Assembly: GCA_944392275.1 (NCBI GenBank)
Contig: CALXWA010000001.1
Coordinates: forward strand, 130,737-194,736
Source: an uncultured Alphaproteobacteria bacterium
GTDB lineage: Bacteria; Pseudomonadota; Alphaproteobacteria; RF32; CAG-239
Direction: 5' to 3'
DNA length: 64,000 nt
In this document: positions 55,347 to 63,325 of the stretch, piece by piece
Position numbering within the stretch: position 1 is the first letter of the stretch
How the letters are laid out: each line of letters begins with the position of its first letter
The notes under the pieces: model-generated
The model's database searches: none
What the model saw: only the letters and a program-made list of their open reading frames with translations
What the model was told of the DNA's origin: nothing
Translations under genes and position numbers: made by a program

Positions 55347-56387
55347 CTATTCTGCCGGAAGCGTAATTCCTCGCTGTTCTTTTCTTTTTTGCCATTTCAT
55401 CTTTGCATAAAGACGCATGTCGGCAACGGTATCGGTTTCATCTAAAATTTCTTTTCCGAGGATTGTTTCCAAAATATCTTCCAAAGTAATGATTCCGAGC
55501 CAGTTTCCAAATTGATCAATCACCAAAGCCATATGATTATGGTCTTCCAACATGGCGGATAAAACAATCTCCAAATGAGCATCCTGAGAAAAACTCCGCA
55601 TTGGGCGTCCGTATTGTTTAACAACATCCGTATCTTTAGCATCATCAGAGCTGGATTTGTGAATATATCCGTAAAAATTTTGCTCGGTCTCATCCACAAT
55701 TGGGAAACGAGAAAACGGAGATGTTTTAACAAATTCATCAAACTCTTTAATGGTCATGTCTGGACGAACGGTATGTGCAACAGTCCGCGGCGTCATAATA
55801 TCTTTTAATTTCACTTCACTTAAATTAATGATATTGATAATGGCACGATATTTATTTTCATCAATAACGTTAGAAGCCTTTCCCATACGGGCAAGAGCCT
55901 TAATTTCATCTTTTATATTGGAGATATCATTGCTTTTGTTGTCAAACCAGCGGGTAATCAGCGTACATACCCAAATCAACGGTTTCATAACAAACATGAT
56001 GATATGCAAACTCCAAGCCAAAAAGGGGATAAGCTGTTTCCAGTATTTTGTCCCGACCGATTTCGGCAAGATTTCCGATAAGGTTAAGATTAAGAAAGTC
56101 ATAATACCGGAAGCCAGACCAATATAAGCTTGCCCGTAAATTTCGGCAACCTTTGCCCCAACACCGGCCGCACCAACCGTATGGGCAATGGTATTAAGGG
56201 ACAAAATTGCCGCCAAAGGTTCATCAAGATTTCCTTTTAACAGAGATATTTTTTTGAAAAGAACAGGATTTTTGTCTTCAAGTTGAGCAACATAGCTCGG
56301 GACAATGGATAAAAGAGCAGCTTCCATAACGGAACAATAAAAAGATATCGCAATCGCACCGACACCAAATAAAATTAAAGCAAACAT
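55347..56387 (-). CDS. CorC/HlyC-type membrane protein (DUF21 + CBS)
   Basis: 346 aa. DUF21/CNNM membrane domain with about three to four hydrophobic segments (residues about 1-150), including SLNTIAHTVGAAGVGA and LSEILPKSVG. After a short linker come two CBS motifs (IMTPRTVAHTVRPDMTIKEF and MALVIDQFGNWLGIITLED). Members mediate Mg2+ or Co2+ transport; not a hemolysin in function. No C-terminal CorC/HlyC transporter-associated domain is present. Start at 56387 has AAGGAAAAT before it. Confidence 0.88.
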   Translation of the reverse strand: MFALILFGVGAIAISFYCSVMEAALLSIVPSYVAQLEDKNPVLFKKISLLKGNLDEPLAAILSLNTIAHTVGAAGVGAKVAEIYGQAYIGLASGIMTFLILTLSEILPKSVGTKYWKQLIPFLAWSLHIIMFVMKPLIWVCTLITRWFDNKSNDISNIKDEIKALARMGKASNVIDENKYRAIINIINLSEVKLKDIMTPRTVAHTVRPDMTIKEFDEFVKTSPFSRFPIVDETEQNFYGYIHKSSSDDAKDTDVVKQYGRPMRSFSQDAHLEIVLSAMLEDHNHMALVIDQFGNWLGIITLEDILETILGKEILDETDTVADMRLYAKMKWQKRKEQRGITLPAE

Positions 56388-56513
56388 ATTTTCCTTATTA
56401 ATAGTTAAACCAAAATCAAAGTATAGCATAAAAAAAGCAAAAATAAAGACTTAAATAAAAAAGACGAAAAATTTTTATTTTCAGACTAGATAAGCTTAAG
56501 TCAGTGATTACAT

Positions 56514-57869
56514 ATGCAATACATTAAAATAATAAAAAAACAGAACAGAAGGGAAACAGCCGTGCCGATAGAAAATAATAATTTTTATCAATTAGAAGAG
56601 GGGTATCATCTCAGCCGACAAAATGGCAATAAATGTATCTGGATACTAAAAAATGATGAAAACGTTCTAATTTGCAAAATGGAATATTGCGGAGAAAGAA
56701 TAACCTATATTGAAACTCCAAAAGACAAAGAACTCAGCAAACAAGAAAAGAAAATCCTCTATCGTTTTATTATGAAAAGACGCCTTAGTCTTAGCAAAGA
56801 AGCGGCAGCCGTGCTTGATTTATCGATTATAAAATATGCAGACCACAATGAAGAAAAATATCTTCAGGAAAAGCAGTTAAAAAAGCTGTTAAGACAAAGA
56901 CTGTCCAATGTAAAAATTTATGTGTCAAAACTCCAAAGCCATACCATTAAGATTGCCGAGTATTCCAAAAACTGCGTGTACAATCTAAGCCAAGCCAAGA
57001 TAAAAAAACTTGTAATCGAAAATAATTGTGATGCTTTAATAGACCTAAGAGACAATACCACCATTGAAAATTTACGAATTAAAGAAAATTTTTCCGGTGG
57101 AATAAACATGTCTCGAAATAGTATTAAAAGCATTGAAATTGAAAACAATTGTCGTTGTGATATCACTTTGTTTGACAGTATCAATTGCTTTAATTTAGCT
57201 ATCGGAGATGTTTATAGCGGTAATTTGAATATCAAGAATTCTTGTTTTCATGCCATAAGTATAGGTTATTATTGTTATGCCTCCATTACCTTGAGCCAAA
57301 ATTGGGGGAGACGAGAAATCCAAATCGGCGATTCTTTTCGTGGTGGTTTTGTGATGGATAACGTTAGTGTTTATGGAATAAACATTGGTAAAGACTGTAA
57401 AGGTCAAATCAATATCTCGTCAAATAAACCTCAAACATTGCATAACCTTGTTATCGGAGATGATTTTGCCGGCACGGCAGATTTGAGTGAAGATACCGCC
57501 ATCAAACAATTACAAGTAGGCAAAAATGCTCGCGGACGTTTTAATCTTATTGGCTGTCCGTCAATTAAAATCGCCAAATTTGATAAATATTTTAAGGGTC
57601 ATGCCGATTTTAGCGAATCAACGGTTGAATACGTTAGCACACAGTACGGAAGCGGTGGCGAATTTATCTTTATCGGGTGTGAAAAACTAAATTTAGTGGA
57701 GCTGCCACGAGAAAGATTGTCTCATCTTGAGTTTAATCGGAGTCCGCTTTCTGTCAGTGCTGACAACTGGAAAAACTATTATCATTTTAGCAAAAAAGAG
57801 CTGCCCAAAGACTATTTTATCCCTTTTTATAGCAAAGTTGTTAACGGTATAAAAGAATTGTGGCAATAA
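56514..57869 (+). CDS. Repeat (beta-solenoid) hypothetical protein, 451 aa
   Basis: Not recognised. From about residue 130 to 420 the protein consists of roughly 20-23-residue repeats of the pattern (I/L)xIxxxCxGxIxxSxxxx, for example LVIGDDFAGTADLSEDTAIK and IEIENNCRCDITLFDS. Such alternating hydrophobic rows with regular Gly and Asn suggest a beta-solenoid. Cys occurs at repeated positions. The first 110 residues are mixed and basic; no signal peptide is seen, so cytoplasmic or exported without a signal. Upstream 126 bp is AT-rich, with no clear Shine-Dalgarno. Confidence 0.7.
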   Translation: MQYIKIIKKQNRRETAVPIENNNFYQLEEGYHLSRQNGNKCIWILKNDENVLICKMEYCGERITYIETPKDKELSKQEKKILYRFIMKRRLSLSKEAAAVLDLSIIKYADHNEEKYLQEKQLKKLLRQRLSNVKIYVSKLQSHTIKIAEYSKNCVYNLSQAKIKKLVIENNCDALIDLRDNTTIENLRIKENFSGGINMSRNSIKSIEIENNCRCDITLFDSINCFNLAIGDVYSGNLNIKNSCFHAISIGYYCYASITLSQNWGRREIQIGDSFRGGFVMDNVSVYGINIGKDCKGQINISSNKPQTLHNLVIGDDFAGTADLSEDTAIKQLQVGKNARGRFNLIGCPSIKIAKFDKYFKGHADFSESTVEYVSTQYGSGGEFIFIGCEKLNLVELPRERLSHLEFNRSPLSVSADNWKNYYHFSKKELPKDYFIPFYSKVVNGIKELWQ

Positions 57870-57914
57870 TTCATTTGTCAAGAGAAATTGTTACATTTTT
57901 GTTACAAAAATCTG

Positions 57915-57943
57915 TTGCGGGCACAGGCCAGATATGGTATAAA
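57915..57943 (+). promoter_or_regulatory. Candidate sigma70 promoter of the 145-aa gene
   Basis: TTGCGG (57915-57920), 17-bp spacer, TATAAA (57938-57943). Leader about 30 nt to the ATG with AAGGAG. Confidence 0.5.
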
Positions 57944-57979
57944 TAAAGTATTAGATACCCCTGCAAAAGGAGACTTATT

Positions 57980-58417
57980 ATGAGTGATTCTGCTAAAATA
58001 TCAAACAAAGAATTTTTAGAAGCAGTCTTGCCGGATGGGGATTGCAAAAATGTCTCCGTGTATAATCAAGAGACTGTTTTTAAGGCTCTGTTTGATCGAA
58101 TAGGGACGGATTTAGAATGTACGGATTTGCCAAAAATTCCGGCAGTTAAGGAAGTCGCTGCTCTCAATGCCAGACGCAAAGCCATACTGATTCGTTTCCA
58201 CGATGCCAACCCCAAGAAAAGCATTGATAAACCAAAAACTTCCGATTATATAGAAGTCGCACTGGGCGGATATCTTAAAGCCGGCGGTGATATCAAAAAC
58301 TTTTATAAAGATTTTGATAAATTCAAGGAAGAATATGAGAGCGGAAAACTCATGAGCAAGGAACTCGTCTCGTCTAGATCTTTTGCAAAGCCGATTTATC
58401 GTGGTGCGGAAATGTAA
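57980..58417 (+). CDS. Hypothetical protein, 145 aa
   Basis: Not recognised. Soluble, charged, no signal peptide; an N-terminal ISNKEFLEAVLPDGDC, a mid-protein PAVKEVAALNARRKAIL helix and a C-terminal KNFYKDFDKFKEEYESGK helix. Strong Shine-Dalgarno (AAGGAG) and candidate promoter upstream; bidirectional terminator downstream. Convergent with rubrerythrin. Confidence 0.75.
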   Translation: MSDSAKISNKEFLEAVLPDGDCKNVSVYNQETVFKALFDRIGTDLECTDLPKIPAVKEVAALNARRKAILIRFHDANPKKSIDKPKTSDYIEVALGGYLKAGGDIKNFYKDFDKFKEEYESGKLMSKELVSSRSFAKPIYRGAEM

Positions 58418-58427
58418 AATAATCCAA

Positions 58428-58461
58428 AAAATAAAGCCCCTGAAAAGGGGCTTTATTTTTG
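58428..58461. terminator. Bidirectional terminator between the 145-aa gene and rbr
   Basis: AAAATAAAGCCCCT pairs with AGGGGCTTTATTTT around GAAA (58428-58459). Confidence 0.9.
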
Positions 58462-58473
58462 ATAGAGAAAAGA

Positions 58474-59013
58474 TTAGTAGTTTTCTTTTCTTTCAAAGAA
58501 ATAAGATTGCGGATGATCACAAACCGGGCATTTAAGCGGAGCTTTTTCCAACTCACAAACATAACCGCAGTTAGCACATTCCCACATAATTTTTCCGTCA
58601 CGTTCAAAGACACGACCTTCTTCAATATTGGCCAACAGTTTGCGATATCTTTCTTCGTGCAACTTTTCAATTTTACCAACCATTTCAAATTTAGCGGCAA
58701 TTTCCTTAAAGCCTTCTTCTCTTGCTTCTTTAGCCATGCGGTCATACATGTCGGTCCATTCATAATTTTCACCGGCAGCGGCATCTTTCAAATTATCCAT
58801 AGTTGATGGAACATCACCGTTATGGAGATATTTGAACCACAATTTAGCATGTTCTTTTTCATTTCCGGCCGTAGTTTCAAAAATATCGGCAATTTGATTA
58901 AAGCCTTCTTTTTTAGCCTTAGAAGCATAATAAGTATATTTGTTGCGAGCTTGAGATTCTCCGGCAAAAGCTTCCATCAAATTTTTTTCTGTTTTAGATC
59001 CTTTAAGTTCCAT
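58474..59013 (-). CDS. rbr: Rubrerythrin
   Basis: A diiron peroxidase that detoxifies H2O2 in anaerobes. 179 aa. The N-terminal ferritin-like four-helix domain carries the Glu/His ligand sets ([17 protein letters not shown] and [12 protein letters not shown]). The C-terminal rubredoxin-like domain has two Cys pairs, WECANCGYV and LKCPVCDHP. Encoded 17 bp after perR on the same strand. Rubredoxin or another electron donor is not seen in the window. Confidence 0.97.
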   Translation of the reverse strand: MELKGSKTEKNLMEAFAGESQARNKYTYYASKAKKEGFNQIADIFETTAGNEKEHAKLWFKYLHNGDVPSTMDNLKDAAAGENYEWTDMYDRMAKEAREEGFKEIAAKFEMVGKIEKLHEERYRKLLANIEEGRVFERDGKIMWECANCGYVCELEKAPLKCPVCDHPQSYFFERKENY

Positions 59014-59030
59014 TTTATATCTCCGTTAGA

Positions 59031-59420
59031 TTAGTTGATTTTTGTTTTACGCAAGCACTCAGGACAGATTCCTTTGAAAACAAGATCAAAATCATCAACC
59101 TGAAAACCGTTTGTTGAGACTTCTTTTCTTAAAAAATCAAAAGCCTCAGAATGGTTAATATCATAAACTTTATTACATTTGGTGCAAATAAAATGATGAT
59201 GTTTTTCAACACAACCATCATAATAAGCCATATTATTCAAACCTTCGAGCTTTAAGATTTCTCCGCATTCTGCCAACTGATTCAAATTTCGATAAACCGT
59301 TGCCAAACTAATATCGGGAAGAACAGCTTTGACCATAGCGTAAAGTTGCTCGGCGGTAGGGTGTTCCCTTTTAGCTTTTAGGGTTTGTAAAATAACATCT
59401 CTTTGTTTTGAATATCTCAT
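59031..59420 (-). CDS. perR: PerR/Fur-family peroxide regulator
   Basis: 129 aa Fur-family repressor. The winged helix (RDVILQTLKAKREHPTAEQL, ATVYRNLNQLAECGE) is followed by the metal region HHHFICTKCNKV and the C-terminal CPEC pair, a structural Cys4 zinc site. Its co-transcription with rubrerythrin and its position facing the flavodiiron gene suggest a PerR-type peroxide sensor rather than iron Fur, but the sequence alone does not separate them. A palindromic candidate operator lies upstream. Confidence 0.88.
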   Translation of the reverse strand: MRYSKQRDVILQTLKAKREHPTAEQLYAMVKAVLPDISLATVYRNLNQLAECGEILKLEGLNNMAYYDGCVEKHHHFICTKCNKVYDINHSEAFDFLRKEVSTNGFQVDDFDLVFKGICPECLRKTKIN

Positions 59421-59430
59421 TTGTTTGCCT

Positions 59431-59455
59431 AAATGATAATGATTGTTATTATTGT
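59431..59455. promoter_or_regulatory. Candidate Fur/PerR operator
   Basis: AATGATAATGATTGTTATTA (extended to 59455) is a partial palindrome with 16 of 22 positions matching its reverse complement. Its left half matches the Fur consensus GATAATGAT exactly. It sits between perR (-) and the flavodiiron gene (+), so it could control both. Confidence 0.6.
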
Positions 59456-59537
59456 TTATAATTTTATATTTAAGTTGTCAACATCAAATTTTAATATTAT
59501 TTATAAGCATGAAGAAATTTTATAAGGAGTATCTCTG

Positions 59538-60713
59538 ATGAACGCAAAACAAGTAAAAAAAGACATTTGGTGGGTAGGGGTAAAAGATTGGAATTTGGTC
59601 GAGTTCCACGGCTACAGCACGCCCCGCGGCTCTACCTATAATTCTTATTTAATTATGGATGATAAAATTACTTTGGTTGATGGTGTAAAACACTATCTGT
59701 CAGATGAAATGATAGCCCGCGTAAAAAGCGTTACGGATTTTTCTAAGATTGCTTATGTTGTTGTCAACCATGTTGAGATGGATCACTCCGGCAATATCCC
59801 CGAGGTCATGAAATTGGCTCCGCAAGCGGTTATTATCACCAATGCCGCTGGCAAGAGAGCTTTGGATGAGCATTTTGACACCAGCAATTGGCAGTTCCAA
59901 ATCATCAAAACCGGAGATACGGTATCCATTGGTAAAAGAACATTGTCCTTTGTCACAACACCGATGCTTCACTGGCCTGATTCAATGATGACCTATATTG
60001 CTGAAGAGAAGCTTTTATTGTCCAACGATGGATTCGGACAACATTATTGTACGGACGCCTTGTTTGTTAAAGAAGCTCCTTTTGATGTCGTAATGGATGA
60101 AGCCAAGCGTTATTATGCAAATATTTTGTTCCCATATGGAGCTCAGGCACAAAAAGCCCTCAATACGGCTCATGATTTGAATCTTGATATTGAAATGATA
60201 GCCCCGTCTCATGGCTGTATTTGGCAAGGAGAAGAGGTCAAAAAGATTTTGGACAACTATTGTCGTTGGTCTAGCGGCGAAAATCAAGGAAAGGCCGTTG
60301 TTGTTTATGACACAATGTGGGGAGCCACAGCCAAAATGGCAGAGGTAGTAACTTCCGTTTTTGAAGATGCCGGGATTCCGGTTGTAAAACGTTGTTTAAG
60401 CATGGCTCATATATCCGATGTCATAACAGATTTTATGGATGCAAAATATGTCGCAATCGGTACTCCGACCTTAAACAATGAGCTTTTCCCAAGGGTAGCT
60501 GCCTTTGTAACTTATATGAAAGGCTTGCAACCCAAAAACAAAAAGGCCTTTGCCTTTGCCTCTTATGGCTGGAAACCAGGTGTTGTAAACCAAATCCAAG
60601 CAGTTTATGAACAATTAGGGTGGGAGACAATTCCTCCGTTTGAGGAAAAATATACTCCAAAAGCCGATGTTTTGGAAAAGTTAAAAGAACACGTCAAAAC
60701 CATAATTGCGTAA
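59538..60713 (+). CDS. Flavodiiron protein (rubredoxin:oxygen oxidoreductase)
   Basis: 391 aa. The N-terminal metallo-beta-lactamase-like diiron domain has the NHVEMDHSGN ligand block and a later SHGCIWQG; the C-terminal flavodoxin domain begins VVYDTMWGATAKMAEVV (FMN) with CLSMAHISDV after it. It reduces O2 to water or NO to N2O. AAGGAG with an 8-nt spacer precedes the ATG. It faces perR-rbr across a candidate operator, making an oxygen/peroxide defence unit typical of anaerobes. Confidence 0.96.
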   Translation: MNAKQVKKDIWWVGVKDWNLVEFHGYSTPRGSTYNSYLIMDDKITLVDGVKHYLSDEMIARVKSVTDFSKIAYVVVNHVEMDHSGNIPEVMKLAPQAVIITNAAGKRALDEHFDTSNWQFQIIKTGDTVSIGKRTLSFVTTPMLHWPDSMMTYIAEEKLLLSNDGFGQHYCTDALFVKEAPFDVVMDEAKRYYANILFPYGAQAQKALNTAHDLNLDIEMIAPSHGCIWQGEEVKKILDNYCRWSSGENQGKAVVVYDTMWGATAKMAEVVTSVFEDAGIPVVKRCLSMAHISDVITDFMDAKYVAIGTPTLNNELFPRVAAFVTYMKGLQPKNKKAFAFASYGWKPGVVNQIQAVYEQLGWETIPPFEEKYTPKADVLEKLKEHVKTIIA

Positions 60714-60734
60714 TTGTAATTACATTAATCAAAT

Positions 60735-60848
60735 CTCAGCCCCTTGAAAAGAGGGGCTGATTTTTTACGCCTCTTTTTAAAAAGAGGCATTTTTTGTTTC
60801 AAGGAGGAAACAGGCTGCAATGAAGAAAAAGGGTTTCAAGAAATTTTG
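60735..60848 (+). repeat. Upstream element, copy 2 of 2 (matches 23466-23578)
   Basis: Nearly identical to the element before the long surface-protein gene: hairpin CAGCCCCT/AGGGGCTG (60737-60759), palindrome GCCTCTTTTT/AAAAAGAGGC (60769-60788), GTTTCAAGGAGGAAAC, and a mini-ORF at 60820-60849 (MKKKGFKKF, stop). The first hairpin also ends the flavodiiron gene. The following 190 bp to the start codon is AT-rich and not clearly similar to copy 1 until about 15 bp before the ATG; no promoter matching the one in copy 1 is visible. Confidence 0.85.
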
Positions 60849-61037
60849 ACCTTAACGTGTTTTGATGCATTAAAAATACAGAAAATAAGTTATCATAAAT
60901 ACAGTGTGATATATGAAGTAACAATATTAAATTTCCAAATTTAATATGTATTTTTGTATAAAAGCGACCCATTTTTATAGAGATAACGCATATATATCAC
61001 GCCACACAAGTTTACGATAAACTCGGAGGGCGGTGTC

Positions 61038-61861
61038 ATGCAGAAGCGTATCTCAGGATTGATAGGAATCATCATTGTATTATGGTCAAATTTAGCCGAG
61101 GCATCCATAGCTTTTTTACCCCGATATACGGGGAATATCAATTCCCGATATAATGAAGCCAATATTGGTCCGGGAAGTTGTGCCGCTTGTCCGACCGGGT
61201 ATGATGCCATTGCCGGAATGGTTGGGGCAACAACACAAGTACAGGCTTGTTCGAAAATCGAAAATGATAGTCCAGAAAATGGTGGAGCTATAAAATTGGT
61301 TGTGATACAAACTTAAATAAAAATGTTAGGATACCTCTTCTGGTCTTCAAAAACGGAGCGACGGTAGAGGTTAATATTGACTGGGGCGATGGCGAACAAA
61401 AAACTTACAAAACTGAAGATAATTTAATTGGTACAACTGCAAATCATACGTATGCTGATAATAATCAGTATATTATCACGATTACGGGTGTGCTTGAATA
61501 CCTTCCAGAGATACCGATAAAAAATATTGTTGAAATAAAACAATTGAATTTATCTAGTTTAGAGAGGTTTAGTTATACCTTTTATAGGCACTATCAATTG
61601 AAAGGCACAATTCCAAATTTGCCTCCTAAGTTAATAAATGGAAATTCTGCATTTAAGGGATGTAGCGGATTAACGGGGAATATTCCAAAATTGTCACAAA
61701 GCCTTGAGTATGCATTTAATATGTTTTCTGGATGTAGCAATTTGACAGGACAAACGCCGATAAAACCATCAGGATTGACTTCTTCTAACTCTTATCAGAG
61801 AATGTTTTCCGGAACACAAGTAACCAATGACGGCTCTTGGACATCCAGTGCTTGGTGGTAA
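61038..61861 (+). pseudogene. Shortened, frameshifted copy of the Cys-rich DUF285 surface protein
   Basis: The start region (GGAGGGCGGTGTC, then ATG) and signal peptide match the long gene at 23753. The reading frame stops at 61314-61316, but the next frame from about 61304 continues with DTNLNKNVRIPLLV, a PKD-like NIDWGDGEQ block, two to three MFxxC repeats and the tail TNDGSWTSSAWW, to 61861. Alignment to the long gene implies loss of one base at about 61299-61304. Only one Cys-rich unit (CAACPTGYDAIAG) remains. A sequencing error or programmed frameshift is not excluded, but there is no slippery run. Confidence 0.8.
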
Positions 61862-61880
61862 GCCATCGTCCATCCAAATT

Positions 61881-61917
61881 AAAAATCCCTTGTCTGAAAA
61901 GGCAAGGGATTTTTTTA
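61881..61917. terminator. Terminator after the short surface-protein copy
   Basis: AAAAATCCCTTG pairs with CAAGGGATTTTT (61881-61892 with 61903 onward); the same sequence class as at 26307-26338. Also ends the gtrA gene on the minus strand. Confidence 0.85.
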
Positions 61918-62337
61918 TTACTTTTTCGCAGAAGAAAAGGAAAATTTATTATGCAAAACAAAAGTAGAAATAGTCGCCAAGAGCGTGTAGAGAAATTGGG
62001 CGACAATTTCGTTCCAAGCAAACAAGTCAATAAACAAAAATAAAAAAGCATAATTGAGCAAAAGCAGGCTCAAATAGACAAAGGCGGCTTTAGCATATTC
62101 TTTTGCCAAATTGCCTTTTCCTTCAAAGACTAAAGACCGCATGCTTAAAATAGAAAAATTAACGGAAAGCAGATAAGTGATAATCAAAACCACCTGATAG
62201 TTCCATTGGAGCCAAGAAATTCCAATAGTAAAAATCAAAAAAGAAAAAACGGTATTTCCGCCACCGACAAGCAAAAAACGCAGTTTTTTGTTAAGCTTAA
62301 ACCAATAAGCAAAGATTTTAGATAAAGAAAACATCAT
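61918..62337 (-). CDS. GtrA-family membrane protein
   Basis: 139 aa with four hydrophobic segments. LRFLLVGGGNTVFSFLIF near the start and FVLHNKFSF at the end are GtrA hallmarks. GtrA proteins are thought to flip polyprenyl-phosphate-linked glucose or related sugars made by a GtrB-type synthase. Start at 62337 overlaps the stop of the GT2 gene (ATGA). A partner synthase of the GtrB/DPM type lies divergently at 63326. Confidence 0.85.
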   Translation of the reverse strand: MMFSLSKIFAYWFKLNKKLRFLLVGGGNTVFSFLIFTIGISWLQWNYQVVLIITYLLSVNFSILSMRSLVFEGKGNLAKEYAKAAFVYLSLLLLNYAFLFLFIDLFAWNEIVAQFLYTLLATISTFVLHNKFSFSSAKK

Positions 62338-63149
62338 CGCAACAACCATTTTAAGCGTAATTTGTGCAAAATAACTTTCCAATACGGATAGCGTTTTGCG
62401 TTGTTCAAGCCGAGATTTTGCCGAATAACCTCTTTAACTTTTTGGTCGGCAATTCGCATGGCATCTTTTCTTACTAAAGAAAAGTTATTTCCGTGCAAAT
62501 TATAAAAAAACAAAACTTCTCGCAGATTGGCAAGTTTTAATCCGTGCAACAGAGCCTCGGTCCACAAGCCATAATCTTCTGCCGGAGAATAATCCGGATT
62601 ATAGCGGAGGTGAAAACGTTCAAAATCAGCTTTCCGTATCATGGCCGAAGAATGCATGACCGGGCACCCGTGCCAAGCATCTTCCAAAGATGGAAAGTCG
62701 GGATGCACCCAAACCCATCCCAAATTAATGAAAGCGTTTTTGAGTTTTTTCCAAAAGTTTTTCCCTTTGGTAGAACAAAAAAGCTCTGTAGCACACCCAA
62801 CAACACTAACATCAGGATGCTCGTCCAAAAAATGCACCTGTTTTTCCAACCGAAGAGGATGAGAACGATCATCATGATCGGATATTGCCAAATATTCTCC
62901 CTTTGCCAAGTCCATTAATTTGTTACGGGAGGCAGAGATGCCTAAATTTTTCTCATTTTTATAATAAGATATTCGCGGATCCTTAACTTGTAGGATTAGC
63001 TTTTCAGTGTCATCACAAGAGGCGTCATCCAGCAAAATCAGTTCAAAGTCTTGAAACGTTTGTTGCAAAAAACTGTTCAGAGTTTCCACAAGAAACGGAG
63101 CAGAATTATAGAGCGGAATCAAAACGGAAACTTTAGGGACTTTGTTCAT
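62334..63149 (-). CDS. Family 2 glycosyltransferase
   Basis: 271 aa. KVSVLIPLYNSAPFLVETLN is the nucleotide-binding start, ILLDDASCDDTEKLI and DHDDRSHPLRLEKQ the acidic blocks, SPAEDYGLWTEAL the late Asp-Trp block. ATG at 63149 with AAAGGA six nt upstream; an in-frame TTG before it is rejected. Co-transcribed with gtrA. Donor unknown. Confidence 0.9.
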   Translation of the reverse strand: MNKVPKVSVLIPLYNSAPFLVETLNSFLQQTFQDFELILLDDASCDDTEKLILQVKDPRISYYKNEKNLGISASRNKLMDLAKGEYLAISDHDDRSHPLRLEKQVHFLDEHPDVSVVGCATELFCSTKGKNFWKKLKNAFINLGWVWVHPDFPSLEDAWHGCPVMHSSAMIRKADFERFHLRYNPDYSPAEDYGLWTEALLHGLKLANLREVLFFYNLHGNNFSLVRKDAMRIADQKVKEVIRQNLGLNNAKRYPYWKVILHKLRLKWLLR

Positions 63150-63185
63150 AATCAATCCTTTCGCAACAAAAGCTAAAAAATATTT

Positions 63186-63209
63186 TAGACATATTTACAA
63201 ACATGTCTA
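63186..63209. promoter_or_regulatory. Inverted repeat between divergent glycosyltransferase genes
   Basis: TAGACAT (63186-63192) and ATGTCTA (63203-63209) form a perfect 7-bp inverted repeat with a 10-bp spacer, in the 176-bp gap between the gtrA-side operon and the GT2 gene at 63326. An operator is possible; the rest of the gap shows nothing clear. Confidence 0.3.
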
Positions 63210-63325
63210 GTGATTAACTTAAGATAATCATTTAAAAATTGTGTAGGAATTTTTTTGCCTCTATACAAGTTTTAGAAGAAAGTGATATATTAAAATCAAG
63301 TAGGTTTAATCACAGAGAGGTTGAT

